From positions 1 through 64,000 of the forward strand of contig JAEHOE010000092.1 in assembly GCA_016858145.1 (NCBI GenBank): a stretch of DNA of 64,000 nt, in the 5' to 3' direction. This document shows positions 55,267-64,000 of the stretch, piece after piece. The DNA is from Edaphochlamys debaryana. Its lineage: Eukaryota > Chlorophyta > Chlorophyceae > Chlamydomonadales. The translations under genes and the position numbers were made by a program. The notes under the pieces were generated by a model, which did not search any database, was not told the DNA's origin, and was given only the letters and a program-made list of their open reading frames with translations. Position 1 is the first letter of the stretch. Every line of letters starts with the position of its first letter.

Positions 55267-56226
55267 TTACTTGACCTCCAGCGCGACCAGGCGCTCGTGC
55301 AGCTTCCGCGCTGCGCTGCGCCCAATGACGTCATTGTCCTGGCTGACCAGCTGCTTGAGCAGGTACATGGCGTCCTTGAAGCCCTTGGTGTCTGGGTACA
55401 TGTGCAGGCGCTTGCACAGTGCGCGCGGCAGGCCATACAAGGAGCCGCCGTCGCTCTTCGCCAGCGTAGCGATGCCACAGGCAAGGATGGCGGTCTGCAC
55501 GCAGCGGCCGCCCAGGGCGGTGCGCAGGTGCTGGGTGACGTCGGGCAGTTCATCATCAGCATATGACAGCCCGACATAGAGTTGGAGCGCTTGTTGCCTG
55601 ACGTCAGCACGCAGGTACTCGTCCAGCAGCAGCAGGCGCGCCGCGTGTTCGAGCAGGCCGCTCTCCGCCAGGCGCCGTGCAAACTCTGCACTGTGGACGT
55701 CCATTGACGGGTCCTCCGGCACGAACAGGACCTCGCAAACCCCTTCCACAAAGTCTTGGCCTGCGCGGATGCTGAAGGCGATCTCGTGGTCGTTGAACTC
55801 GTGGCGGACGGCGCTGGTGGCCAGCGACATCCGACGGGCCATGGCCTCGAACGTCTCCGCGCGCAGGACCGCCTCGGCAAAGCGCACGGCCTCCTCGTCT
55901 CGGTGCTGTCGGAAGGCAAACAGGATCTGCACCGTGATGCAGATGACGTCCCTCCCCCAGCCGGACGCGATGGCGACCGTGGGTCGCCGCACCGCCTCCG
56001 ACAGGAGGTGCAGCAGGGCGGCCGTTGAGGCACTCTGCGAGGCCAACACGGGCTTCATTGCGGCGGCAAGGGCCGCGTAAGTCTCGCTGTCGAGGATCCG
56101 TTTGCAGAGGTTGGAGAGCTCGCTCTGGGCACGACGCTTGGTCGCGCGCGGAGTGTCCGCGCTGAGCAGGGCGCTCGACAGCCGCGGCAGGGCTCCATAC
56201 GCCTTGGACAGCTGGACCTGAACCAT
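55267..56226 (-). CDS. Helical-repeat (ARM/HEAT-like) protein
   Basis: The product is 319 residues from MVQVQLSKAYGAL. It is almost entirely helix pairs, e.g. LLEHAARLLLLDEYLRADVR, QALQLYVGLSYADDELPDVT and CVQTAILACGIATLAKSDGG. No catalytic motif is seen. It is likely a protein-protein contact scaffold. Confidence 0.62.
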   Translation of the reverse strand: MVQVQLSKAYGALPRLSSALLSADTPRATKRRAQSELSNLCKRILDSETYAALAAAMKPVLASQSASTAALLHLLSEAVRRPTVAIASGWGRDVICITVQILFAFRQHRDEEAVRFAEAVLRAETFEAMARRMSLATSAVRHEFNDHEIAFSIRAGQDFVEGVCEVLFVPEDPSMDVHSAEFARRLAESGLLEHAARLLLLDEYLRADVRQQALQLYVGLSYADDELPDVTQHLRTALGGRCVQTAILACGIATLAKSDGGSLYGLPRALCKRLHMYPDTKGFKDAMYLLKQLVSQDNDVIGRSAARKLHERLVALEVK

Positions 56227-56436
56227 TTTGCTGTGTCACCCCGGTGTCGCGGAGTCTATGAGGTCGATGTGTGATGTCAACGTGTGATGTTTAAGGTCTG
56301 GGTCTTAGCGATGTGCAAGAGAGAGTGGCGGAAAGGCGGAAATCAAATTAATGGCCACTTGGTAGACGCAGACCCGTAACACACCAATTGAGTTTACAGG
56401 ATGATGAGGATGATGATGAGGATGAGGATGAGGAGC
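56227..56436. other. Intergenic, GAT-rich tract
   Basis: GATGATGAGGATGATGATGA then GGATGAGGATGAGGAG lies at 56400-56436. No gene is seen. Confidence 0.5.
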
Positions 56437-56560
56437 GTCTGAAGTCTACGAGGCTGAGACCAGCTTTCGGATTACAAACGTAGGAAGGAAACGCAAGAGG
56501 AAGGCTCTGCACACCGGTGGCGGCGGGGGTCTCTTCATTGTCTTGCACAAGGATACAGTA
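56437..56560 (+). pseudogene. 3' fragment of MSV199-T5orf172 gene
   Basis: GAAGTCTACGAGGCTGA, TTTCGGATTACAAACGT and GTGGCGGCGGGGGTCTCTTC then ATTGTCTTGCACAAGGAT match the end of the gene at 20872-21738, with an internal deletion of about 45 bases. Confidence 0.75.
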
Positions 56561-56595
56561 AGGGGTGCCAATTAAACATCTAAATCCTTGTCGTT

Positions 56596-57426
56596 TCACA
56601 CAAAAATGGTGCTGGGCGCGCCCGACTGCGTCATCACGGCTGGGAACACGGAGTAGGCGCTGACCTTGCCGGCGTTGATCAGGGCGCCGAGCGTCTCGTC
56701 GATGGGCATGGATGAGGGATGCGTCTCAAAGTGCTGGAGCAGCTTGTAAGCGCCGCGACCGGAGATCATGTACGCTGCTGTGCCCCGTGGGTACACGCTG
56801 CGGTGCACCGTCAGCGTCAACGTTAACGTGAGCGGGAGCGTCAGCACCGGCTGCCCGGCGCGCGTCTCGGCAATGTGCTCCAAGTAGATGAGGTCAAAGC
56901 CAGAAAGCTCGCGCGCCATTGCCAGTGCACCAATGAGGGCGGTCATGTCTCCTTGTCCTTGTCCTTGTCCTTGTCCGTGTCCTTGTCCTATAGCCATGGG
57001 GATGTTGACTCTGGCATCATCTTCGAGGATGACTGCACAATGAGATTGACTTTGAGATTGACATTGAGTTTGAGAGGAGACGATGAGGCGCCACATGCGC
57101 AGGTGGCTCAGCAGACAGCCCGCCTGCCCTGGCGACAGCGTGCCGTCGACGATGACCCGGGCCGCAGTCGCGCGTTCGCCGGGCCCCATCGCCGAGCCGT
57201 CGACCGCGTACACAAAGTGGACGTCGGCCACACCACTGTGGTCCAGCTCCTGCACTAGCGCCGCACGACGGTCTCCCGAGCGCGCGAGGCTGATGGCAAA
57301 GACAGGAACAGTTGGACCCAAGACCTCATTGTCTTTGTTGTCATACTCTTCGCAGCACTCCTCTCTGGCCGTCCGACCCGACAGTAAGACAAGGCAGACA
57401 CTGATGACGACGACAACCAGCAGCAC
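56596..57426 (-). CDS. Glycosyltransferase family 25-like protein
   Basis: The product is about 276 residues. The N-terminus has a hydrophobic anchor (LLVVVVISVCLVLLSG). GT25 features are AISLARSGDRRAALVQEL, FVYAVDG, GCLLSHLRMWRLIV, the DxD-like VILEDDA, and YPRGTAAYMISGRGAYKLLQ. Two in-frame short repeats sit inside (GQGHGQGQGQGQG and TLPLTLTLTLTV). There is no ATG upstream of the anchor in frame (GTG at 57424-57426), so a spliced first exon or unusual start is possible. The likely role is sugar transfer to a glycan or protein. Confidence 0.72.
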   Translation of the reverse strand: MLLVVVVISVCLVLLSGRTAREECCEEYDNKDNEVLGPTVPVFAISLARSGDRRAALVQELDHSGVADVHFVYAVDGSAMGPGERATAARVIVDGTLSPGQAGCLLSHLRMWRLIVSSQTQCQSQSQSHCAVILEDDARVNIPMAIGQGHGQGQGQGQGDMTALIGALAMARELSGFDLIYLEHIAETRAGQPVLTLPLTLTLTLTVHRSVYPRGTAAYMISGRGAYKLLQHFETHPSSMPIDETLGALINAGKVSAYSVFPAVMTQSGAPSTIFV

Positions 57427-57643
57427 GATGTGGAATAGGGTCGCAAGACAGTTGTTGCATGCCTGGCCTACTTTACTCTTTCGATGGCTCTGCTACGTCT
57501 TCCACAAAAAAACCCGCTCTCAGACTTCGGACTTGGACTCTTTGATTGTGTGTGTCTGTCCGCGTTGAATAAGTGTAAAGAGATAGCGAATAGCGAACAA
57601 TGCGACTTTGAGTTGTATTGTCACGCTCCCTGCCATTCCTGAC

Positions 57644-57840
57644 GTACTACTTGACCGAAGCTCTGGACCTCGCGAGCGTGACGATCGTGCCCGCGACCAG
57701 CCTGTCCAGCTCCGACAGGCCCGGGTAGACCACCTCCTCCTCCTCCTCCTCGTGAGTCCGAGTCAGGTGCGTCATGCGCTTGGCCAGGCACCGCGCGGCC
57801 TCGATGACCTGCTCGGGGCTAACATCAACTCCAGCTCCAA
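57644..57840 (-). other. Short open stretch, possible exon or gene tail
   Basis: VSPEQVIEAARCLAKRMTHL, then EEEEEEVVYPGLSELDRLVA and GTIVTLARSRASVK end in a stop. It looks coding but has no ATG before MTHL. It begins right after the stop of the LamG-like frame. Confidence 0.3.
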
Positions 57841-57843
57841 CAT

Positions 57844-58270
57844 TTACAGCACAGGACTAATGGAGCGGTACGGGTGGCTCGCCGCGAGGAAGCTCCCCGT
57901 GCCCACGTACTTCCAGGCTAGGTAACCCTCGATCCGGTACCGGTCGGCCTGGCTCATCGGCGTCGTCGTGATGACGAAGGCAGGGATCGCGCCGCCATAT
58001 CCGTTATCAGAAGCGCCGATGATCATGTTGCTTAGGTTGAAAGCCACAGTTGTGTTTGAGTTTGTAGTCGCCTGCGTCACTTGAGCGTTGGATGTACCGT
58101 TGAGGTAGAGCTCGCCAGTCTGAGTCGATCCTGAGAATGTGAGCACGGCAGTGGTCATCATGACGGGAATGCTATTTTCATCAAAATTACTCAAGTCGCT
58201 TACACCGGCGACCTGTAGTGATACCCTGCGAGGTGCCAAGCCGCTGATATCGAGGCGGTTCAGTGCATCA
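57844..58270 (-). pseudogene. LamG/concanavalin A-like C-terminal fragment
   Basis: The frame reads VLTFSGSTQTGELYLNG, MIIGASDNGYGGAIPAFVIT and the hallmark RYRIEGYLAWKYVG then SHPYRS before the stop. This is the usual end of concanavalin A-like domains in viral and phage surface proteins. Upstream it runs straight into the 109-110-bp repeats, so the N-terminal part is lost or replaced. Confidence 0.68.
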
Positions 58271-59215
58271 GGGGGCAATGCCTCCCCATTGTCGTGATGC
58301 TGGGGGACTTCTTTACAGGGCACTTTTCGTTTCGTAAAGGTTTCGTAAAGTTTTGTCACAAGGTGAAGGACTGGAGCGTTGGGTGAAAGCCTCCCCATTG
58401 TCGTGATGCTGGGGGACTTCTTTCCAGGGGGCTTTTCGTTTCGTAAAGGTTTCGTAAAGTTTTGTCACAAGGTGAAGGACTGGAGCGTTGGGGGAAAGCT
58501 TCCCCATGGTCGTGATGCTGGGGGACTTCTGTACAGGGCACTTTTCATTTCGTAAAGGTTTCGTAAAGTTTTGTCACAAGGTGAAGGACTGGAGCGTTGG
58601 GGGCAATGCCTCCCCATTGTCGTGATGCTGGGGGACTTCTTTACAGGGCACTTTTCGTTTCGTAAAGGTTTCGTAAAGTTTTGTCACAAGGTGAAGGACT
58701 GGAGCGTTGGGGGCAATGCCTCCCCATTGTCGTGATGCTGGGGGACTTCTTTCCAGGGGGCTTTTCATTTCGTAAAGGTTTCGTAAAGTTTTGTCACAAG
58801 GTGAAGGACTGGAGCGTTGGGGGCAATGCCTCCCCATTGTCGTGATGCTGGGGGACTTCTTTCCAGGGGGCTTTTCATTTCGTAAAGGTTTCGTAAAGTT
58901 TTGTCACAAGGTGAAGGACTGGAGCGTTGGGGGCAATGCCTCCCCATTGTCGTGATGCTGGGGGACTTCTTTACAGGGCACTTTTCGTTTCGTAAAGGTT
59001 TCGTAAAGTTTTGTCACAAGGTGAAGGACTGGAGCGTTGGGTGAAAGCCTCCCCATTGTCGTGATGCTGGGGGACTTCTGTACAGGGCACTTTTCGTTTC
59101 GTAAAGGTTTCGTAAAGTTTTGTCACAAGGTGAAGGACTGGAGCGTTGGGTGAAAGCATCCCCATTATCGTGATGCTGGGGGACTTCCTTTGCGGGGCAT
59201 GTCACGTTCATTTCG
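58271..59215. repeat. 109-110-bp tandem repeat array (nine units)
   Basis: GATGCTGGGGGACTTC occurs at 58296, 58405, 58514, 58624, 58734, 58844, 58954, 59063 and 59172. Each unit holds CCCCATTGTCGTGATGCTGG, CGTAAAGGTTTCGTAAAGTT and GTCACAAGGTGAAGGACTGG. Units differ mainly at TTTACAGGGCAC or TTTCCAGGGGGC. The first unit is fused to the LamG-like fragment. Confidence 0.95.
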
Positions 59216-59229
59216 TAAAGAGACCAGTA

Positions 59230-59455
59230 CACTCGGCAAAGTCTCTTTGAGACACCTCAGAATATCACCCGCTTCCAACTTCTAACTTCCGTGTGTAATA
59301 GATCGGGCCTCCCTCTCGTCTCTCTCGCTTCGCGACACTAGCAGACACGAGACCTCTCTTCCCAAGACCAACGCTTGACATTGCTTCCTCAGCGGCCAGC
59401 CTACATCTCTAGAGACACAAGCCATCGCCTCCGCAGTAGAGCTGCGCTCTCACTC
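59230..59455. mobile_element. MITE-like element, right end missing
   Basis: TA then CACTCGGCAAAGTCTCTTTG, followed by the shared body (GACACCTCAGAATATCACCC, GACACGAGACCTC, CATTGCTTCCTCAGCGGCCA, GCCATCGCCTCCGCAGTAGA). It starts where the tandem array ends. Confidence 0.7.
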
Positions 59456-59579
59456 CTCCAACAACATCGGTAAAAGTCGAGGAGAAGACAGGACCGCAAG
59501 AAAAAGTTCAAAAGTTCATCAGAGTGGTCTCATAGTACGGTCCCGCGTGGCTGAGAGCCAAATGTTGAGAATTGAGCAT

Positions 59580-60260
59580 CTACTGTAGCGTCAGCTGCAG
59601 CACCTCGTCGCGCGTCACCATCCGTTCCAGGGCGATCGCCATCTCCATGATGCGCATCCAGATGTCAGCTGGAACAGCTGGGAATGCGCGTTCCAGTGCC
59701 GCCTTGGCATAGGACAGCCGTCCTACGTACGGTGCCTCCTGGCGCTCGTACACGCGCGCAAAGATGCGGCGCGTAACGATTTTGATCACGGTCTGGTCAA
59801 TGGCGAGCTCGGAGATGTTGAGCCTCTTCACGCCCGTCGCCCACGAGCAGCACTCCTCGTAGACGTCCGCGGTGGTCCGGATGTCCTCCAGGACGTTGAG
59901 GAGCCTCCCGATCTTGGGGGCGTGTGCGTACGCGCCCCCGACCCATTTGTACCCACTGTCGCGCACAAAGTCCCGGCGATACATCGTCTTTGCACATGCG
60001 GGACAGTACAGCGCGTAGTCATGGACCCGCGCAATGCTCTTCAAGGAGAGCTCGTGCACCCCATTGCAAGCGGAGCACGTGAAGCTACCGACGGGCACGA
60101 AGCACAGCTTGTTTAGCACTCGAAACGTGCCCTTGAGGTCGCACACGATCACGGTGTAGCGCGCCGGGATGTAGCCGATGATGCGTGCTTTGGCGCCGGT
60201 CCATGTCTGCAGGACAGAGTCAAAGGACTCCATCATCGGGATGTCGATGTAGTCAAACAT
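59580..60260 (-). CDS. Zinc-ribbon-containing hypothetical protein
   Basis: The product is 226 residues from MFDYIDIPMMESF. Residues ~15-60 are beta-like (ARIIGYIPARYTVIVCDLKG). CSAC and CPAC pairs (about residues 71-74 and 97-100) could form a zinc ribbon. The C-terminal half is helical. The family is not recognised. Confidence 0.6.
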   Translation of the reverse strand: MFDYIDIPMMESFDSVLQTWTGAKARIIGYIPARYTVIVCDLKGTFRVLNKLCFVPVGSFTCSACNGVHELSLKSIARVHDYALYCPACAKTMYRRDFVRDSGYKWVGGAYAHAPKIGRLLNVLEDIRTTADVYEECCSWATGVKRLNISELAIDQTVIKIVTRRIFARVYERQEAPYVGRLSYAKAALERAFPAVPADIWMRIMEMAIALERMVTRDEVLQLTLQ

Positions 60261-60413
60261 TGTACTGGTACTGGTACAAGTGACTCTCACGGCATTTCAA
60301 CTATTTCGCATCCGAGCAGTCTAAAATGTTGATGTACGGGCAACTACTGACTCTGAGAAGTCCCGCAAACAACACGGTCTCATCATCATTTTTGCGCGCG
60401 GAGCAAAATTCAC

Positions 60414-60435
60414 TCAAAATTCACTTTGCCGAGTG
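60414..60435. mobile_element. Solo MITE terminal repeat
   Basis: TCAAAATTCACTTTGCCGAGTG followed by TA is the exact reverse complement of the 22-bp left end at 38968. No element body is attached on either side. Confidence 0.65.
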
Positions 60436-60437
60436 TA

Positions 60438-61257
60438 CGCATCTGACCAAAGACAACTATTGGTCCTGCGTTGGGGGGCGGCGGCTGCTCGAAGGCCTCC
60501 ATTTGCATGGCGGCATGACTTTTACCCTGGAACTCGTCGGCTGTTATGGCCGGTCGTGTGATCTTTTTCATCCGACTGTCGAGACTGTCGAGATCCACTA
60601 CAGTCTCCACTCCAGCTCCTGCTGAGTCTGAGGCTGTTGCCGTTGATAGGGCTGCTGAGGTGTGCTGAGGTGAGCTTCTTGGCTCGGGTCCCGGGGAGGG
60701 CACTGGCACCTGCAAAGCTTCCGCACCATTCTCCTGCTTTGCCGTCTAGACCTAGAATTACTTCAGAGTTACTTCAGAGTTACTTCAGAGTTTCTTCACA
60801 CTTGCCTTGAGACATCTGACACTCGACTGCTTGACACTCTCGACGGTCTCAGTCATATGATCATCGTCATCATGAACAACATCATACCAACAGCCGGACA
60901 TCATACGAGCAGTACCACAATGTCGTTCATCGTGTCAATGCCAACCGGAAAGAAGACGGTGCCCAGCAGCAGTGGCAGGAAAGATAGGACACGTGAAAGA
61001 AAACCGAGATTAAACTCAATGCAACGAGCGCATATTATGAATGTCATGGGTACAACTGTTTCCTGACTTGTCGCAAAGACAGCCATGCGCATTGTTGATT
61101 TTTGGAATTTCGAAATGGGAACTGTGTCGAGAGGACACCATCAAGCAAGCTTTTTTTTGCCCTTTGGTTTTTGCCTCTTTCGCCTCTTGAAGTCCGAGCG
61201 CGGACAAAATGGACAAACGCTTTGGCCGCTTCTTGGTATGATGCAGACTCGGCTGCA
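60438..61257. other. No convincing gene
   Basis: GTTACTTCAGAG occurs three times near 60763-60795. Minus-strand frame 60410-60715 (ITADEFQGKSHAAMQMEAFE) and plus-strand frame 60857-61066 are open, but neither shows clear coding character. Confidence 0.4.
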
Positions 61258-62820
61258 ATGATGAAGAGTGAGGAGAAACAGCAGCAACGGGACTTTCACA
61301 TCGTCCTGACCTCGCCCCTGGAGGTCCGCTGCGCGCGCTCTGGTCAGGTCTCAGCGGCGGACCTCCGTGCCATCTACAATGCCTTCTTGTGTCCTCTGGG
61401 GACGACAAAGGGCAGGCGCGTGCTCGCAGTGCTCGAGTGGCCGCGCCTGGCGGACTGGAGCTCCCTGTCCAGGGGCTGGGTTTCGGGTGTCGGGGTCGGG
61501 TGTCGGTTGTTTAGGTCAAGTCTCGACAAGGTCGTGTCCGGCGCGCGCCACTTGTGTTCAGTTGGACGTCAACGTCGAACTGGACCTGGACCTGGACCTG
61601 GACCTGGACCTGGAGCTGGAGCTGGAGTTCAGGAGGAGATTGCCGAAGGAGATGTTGTTGCAAAGAGGGATGAGGTCGAGGCTGCTGCAGAGGTCGAGGT
61701 CGCCGAAGGAGATGATCAGGTCGAGGTCGCCGAAGGAGATGATCAGGTCGAGGTCGCCGAAGGAGATGATCAGGTCGAGGTCGCCGAAGGAGATGATCAG
61801 GTCGAGGTCGCCGAAGGAGATGATCAGGTCGAGGTCGCCAACGGAGTCAATGTCAACGTCGAGGTACCCCAAAAAGATGAGACGCGCCGACTTCCGGGTG
61901 GCCTCTCCGCCTTGACGCTCAAAGAGTGGGGGTCCCACGGCACCTTGCACCCCCCGATCCCTCTGCTGCCTGGCCTGCAACGCCCGGCCACGAGGAGGGA
62001 GTGCGCGCGTCTCCTCTTCTGGGCGACGCCCTGTTGCGCCGCGGGGTACGAGGTCACATATGACAACATGAGCCCCTACGCCAGCGCGCGCGACTGTCAA
62101 TGTCAAGATGAGGATCAAGCTCATGTAAGAGAGAAGACACACGTGGTCTTCTTTGAGGCCGCCTCAAGAGAAGACGTCGACAACAGGGAGAACATGGAGA
62201 ACAGGGATGAATACAAGAACAACGAGAAGAACGAGAAGAAGGTCAGGGTGTCCCTCCTGCGCGACGACCTCCTGCCCGCGCTCGGGGACTTGCCCGCGCT
62301 CGGGCTGCCCGAGGTCCAAATTGTCGCGTTCGAGACGCTGCCGCTGCCGCTGCAGCGCAAGGGCAAGGATGAAGGGTCCAAAGAACTCATCGAGAACCTC
62401 CTCGCTCACTATGGTGGACTCAGGTCTGCAGGAATCCTGGACTCTGGGATTGTGGAACTCATGTCCGCTGTGCGCGGCATCGTGAAGCCGCAGTCGTCAG
62501 TGGACGCCATGCGTGTCGCCTGCGTCGACCAGTTCCTGCATGCCGTCTACGAGTTCTGTCCTGGAGGAGAAGGACCCGACCTGGACTGGCGCGACATGCT
62601 CGCCGACTTTCTGTCGATGCCCTACTCGACCCTGACCACGAGGACCACCGTGGACGCCGAGACCTTCCGCGCCGCGCTCCTGTACATGGACGTCATCGGA
62701 CAGAACGGCCGGATGCCCTTCCGGCGCCGCCGGTCCGCGCCCCTCCGCCTTCTCAAGTATCACGACCTGCGGGTCAACCCGCCCGTTGAGGTAGACACGC
62801 GGAGGCATAACCTCCTGTGA
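61258..62820 (+). CDS. Large protein with in-frame minisatellites
   Basis: The product is 520 residues from MMKSEEKQQQ. An N-terminal domain (FHIVLTSPLEVRCARSGQVS, RRVLAVLEWPRLADWSSLSR) is followed by GPGPGPGPGPGAGAG from a 6-bp GGACCT repeat (61579-61630). Five units of VEVAEGDDQ from a 27-bp repeat follow (61693-61840). After a variable region (NRENMENRDEYKNNEKNEKK) comes a helical C-terminal domain (ELIENLLAHYGGLRSAGILD, RVACVDQFLHAVYEFCPGGE). No family is recognised. An intron inside the low-complexity part cannot be excluded. Confidence 0.6.
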   Translation: MMKSEEKQQQRDFHIVLTSPLEVRCARSGQVSAADLRAIYNAFLCPLGTTKGRRVLAVLEWPRLADWSSLSRGWVSGVGVGCRLFRSSLDKVVSGARHLCSVGRQRRTGPGPGPGPGPGAGAGVQEEIAEGDVVAKRDEVEAAAEVEVAEGDDQVEVAEGDDQVEVAEGDDQVEVAEGDDQVEVAEGDDQVEVANGVNVNVEVPQKDETRRLPGGLSALTLKEWGSHGTLHPPIPLLPGLQRPATRRECARLLFWATPCCAAGYEVTYDNMSPYASARDCQCQDEDQAHVREKTHVVFFEAASREDVDNRENMENRDEYKNNEKNEKKVRVSLLRDDLLPALGDLPALGLPEVQIVAFETLPLPLQRKGKDEGSKELIENLLAHYGGLRSAGILDSGIVELMSAVRGIVKPQSSVDAMRVACVDQFLHAVYEFCPGGEGPDLDWRDMLADFLSMPYSTLTTRTTVDAETFRAALLYMDVIGQNGRMPFRRRRSAPLRLLKYHDLRVNPPVEVDTRRHNLL

Positions 62821-62910
62821 AGTTGGACTTAGACTTAAGGCGGTGCTTCACAGTCCACATTCACAGTCTTGACTAATAGACTTGACAAAGAACATCGTCA
62901 CTGACATAGA

Positions 62911-64000
62911 ATGCTTGTCCACCTGGAACCCATCGAGGTGGACCTCGAGTCGCCCCAGGAACGCGCGCTCCTGGCATTCCTCCAGGGTCAAAGTCCGGGT
63001 CCGGGTCCGGGTCCGGGTCACGACCAGGTTCAAAGTCAATGCCAGGTGACAAAGGACCTCCTGCTCCTCGCGCACACCTTTTTTTCCAGCTCGCTTGTCC
63101 GGCTCGCAGAGTCTAGGTCTGTGCCGCAGAAGACGCCTTCCCAAGTCGTTGACGTCGACGTGACCAAGGTGACACGGGACGCCGTGATCGAGGCGTTACA
63201 GTCCGTGTCCCTGGCTCAGTTCCAGGCTCAGACACAGTCCCAGTCCCTGGAGACCGCGCTCTTGAAACAGCGGCTCGAGTATGAGCAGCGCCTCTCGGAC
63301 ATGCGGTGCCAGATGGCGACGCTGGCCAAGACCACTTCTGTCGTCGACGAGCTGCGCGCCGCGCTGCAGGAGCCACACCGCGTGGAAGTCGATTTATTGA
63401 AAGTCACGATTCAAAAGCTCGAGGCTGAACTGGCGACGCTCAAGAGGAGCAACGCGGGCAAGGGCGCGCTGGGCGAGTTTGTGCTCGCCGCCTGGCTCAA
63501 GCGCACCTTCCCTGCGTTCGATGTCACCGACATCTCGCACGAGGCCGCCGCCTGCGACATCCACGTGCGACCGCGCCAGAATGCCATTGTCGGCAATGAG
63601 AAAAAGTTCTTTGCGGTCGAGAGCAAGTACAAGGAGCAGGTCACGGCCAGGGACGTCGACAAGTTCTATCGCGACGTCGCGACGCTGACCGAGACGCGCG
63701 GCGAGGCGTTCCTGGGCGCGATCATGGTCTCGCTGCGAACAAAGAACATCCCCGGCAGGGGCCCGTTTGCGTTTGAGATGACGCCGGGGCTGAAGCCGGT
63801 TGTCTTCATCGGCTTTGACGACCCCGAGGATCTGACGCTGCTCCAGTACTGCGTGTCCCTCCTGCTGGAAGTCGCGGAGCAGTGCCGGTCTTCCGTCACT
63901 TCCGGGACCGAGGAGCTCCGCCGCGTGCAGGGGCGGCTCAAACCGCTGGTCGCGCGCGTGTCCGCGCTGCGCAAGGACGTCGACGGCATCAAAGACGCGG
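62911..64000 (+). CDS. PD-(D/E)XK nuclease, RmuC-like (runs off the window)
   Basis: It is open from the ATG of MLVHLEPIEVDLE to the window end, at least 363 residues. The N-terminal part has SPGPGPGPGHDQ from a 6-bp repeat (62996-63020). A long coiled coil follows (FQAQTQSQSLETALLKQRLE, IQKLEAELATLKRSN). The nuclease core is GKGALGEFVLAAWL, AACDIHVRP and FAVESKYKEQ (D and E-x-K), then VDKFYRDVATLTETRGEAFL and GAIMVSLRTKN. Coiled coil plus this fold is the RmuC-like plan, linked to DNA repair or recombination. Confidence 0.78.
   Translation, partial: MLVHLEPIEVDLESPQERALLAFLQGQSPGPGPGPGHDQVQSQCQVTKDLLLLAHTFFSSSLVRLAESRSVPQKTPSQVVDVDVTKVTRDAVIEALQSVSLAQFQAQTQSQSLETALLKQRLEYEQRLSDMRCQMATLAKTTSVVDELRAALQEPHRVEVDLLKVTIQKLEAELATLKRSNAGKGALGEFVLAAWLKRTFPAFDVTDISHEAAACDIHVRPRQNAIVGNEKKFFAVESKYKEQVTARDVDKFYRDVATLTETRGEAFLGAIMVSLRTKNIPGRGPFAFEMTPGLKPVVFIGFDDPEDLTLLQYCVSLLLEVAEQCRSSVTSGTEELRRVQGRLKPLVARVSALRKDVDGIKDA

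Noticed and set aside
58271..59215. CRISPR array
   Set aside because: Units are 109-110 bp direct repeats with no unique spacers and no cas genes. The same applies to the 138-, 134- and 115-bp arrays.
61558..62142. 194-residue frame antisense to the minisatellite gene
   Set aside because: Its IISFGDLDL repeat is the reverse reading of the 27-bp repeat; the sense frame continues as a plausible protein on both sides.
1..64000. tRNA or rRNA genes and core virion genes
   Set aside because: Looked for cloverleaf-like and conserved rRNA words and for capsid, packaging ATPase or DNA polymerase B motifs; none was recognised by eye.

Overview
The window looks like part of a large eukaryotic DNA virus genome (Nucleocytoviricota-like) or a virus-derived element in a protist. 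The reasons are family content and architecture: a TV-Pol/superfamily-3 helicase fusion, a tyrosine recombinase, several MSV199 and T5orf172 (GIY-YIG superfamily) proteins, RING proteins, a MORN protein, a family-25 glycosyltransferase, PD-(D/E)XK nucleases, TATA-like boxes, ATG starts and one convincing spliceosomal-type intron. There are no rRNA or tRNA genes, no CRISPR array and no bacterial-style operons. No capsid, packaging ATPase or DNA polymerase B gene is visible, so the lineage cannot be named.

Region 1 (1-31943) is one giant palindrome. The left arm (1-15989) is repeated in inverted orientation in the right arm (15995-31943) around a 5-base loop. From apex outwards each arm carries a GC-rich subterminal zone with iterated short repeats; a coiled-coil protein gene convergent with a tyrosine recombinase; a T5orf172 protein; GC-rich dispersed repeats next to a Fanzor/TnpB tail; a small duplicated gene; an MSV199-T5orf172 gene with an AT-rich hairpin at its start codon; a 2.1-kb array of 138-bp repeats; the TV-Pol/helicase; another T5orf172-MSV199 gene; and a RING-CH-like gene. 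The arms match closely near the apex. Further out the left arm gains many one-base indels that break genes intact in the right arm. This pattern fits a long read running through a closed hairpin end, with the far part poorly polished. The right arm should be treated as the reference.

Region 2 (31944-36990) is repeat-rich and holds zinc-finger/coiled-coil genes, a beta/gamma-crystallin-like gene, a Tc1/IS630-like transposase stub and GC-rich repeats. Region 3 (36990-48000) has a nuclease with an apparently duplicated, degenerate domain, tandem repeats, a MITE-like element with TA-flanked inverted ends, small hypotheticals, a MORN protein, a GNAT acetyltransferase, a second zinc-finger gene and a spliced gene. 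Region 4 (48000-59500) mixes MITE copies, gene fragments, an MSV199-T5orf172 gene, ankyrin-like, basic, ClpP-like, RING, helical-repeat and glycosyltransferase genes, then a 109-110-bp tandem array that cuts off a LamG-like gene. Region 5 (59500-64000) has a zinc-ribbon protein, a large protein with in-frame minisatellites and a PD-(D/E)XK nuclease that runs off the window.

Themes: (i) replication and recombination genes concentrated near a putative genome end; (ii) extensive copy-and-decay of MSV199/T5orf172 genes; (iii) several dispersed repeat families, including a mariner-like MITE family; (iv) in-frame short repeats in many genes.
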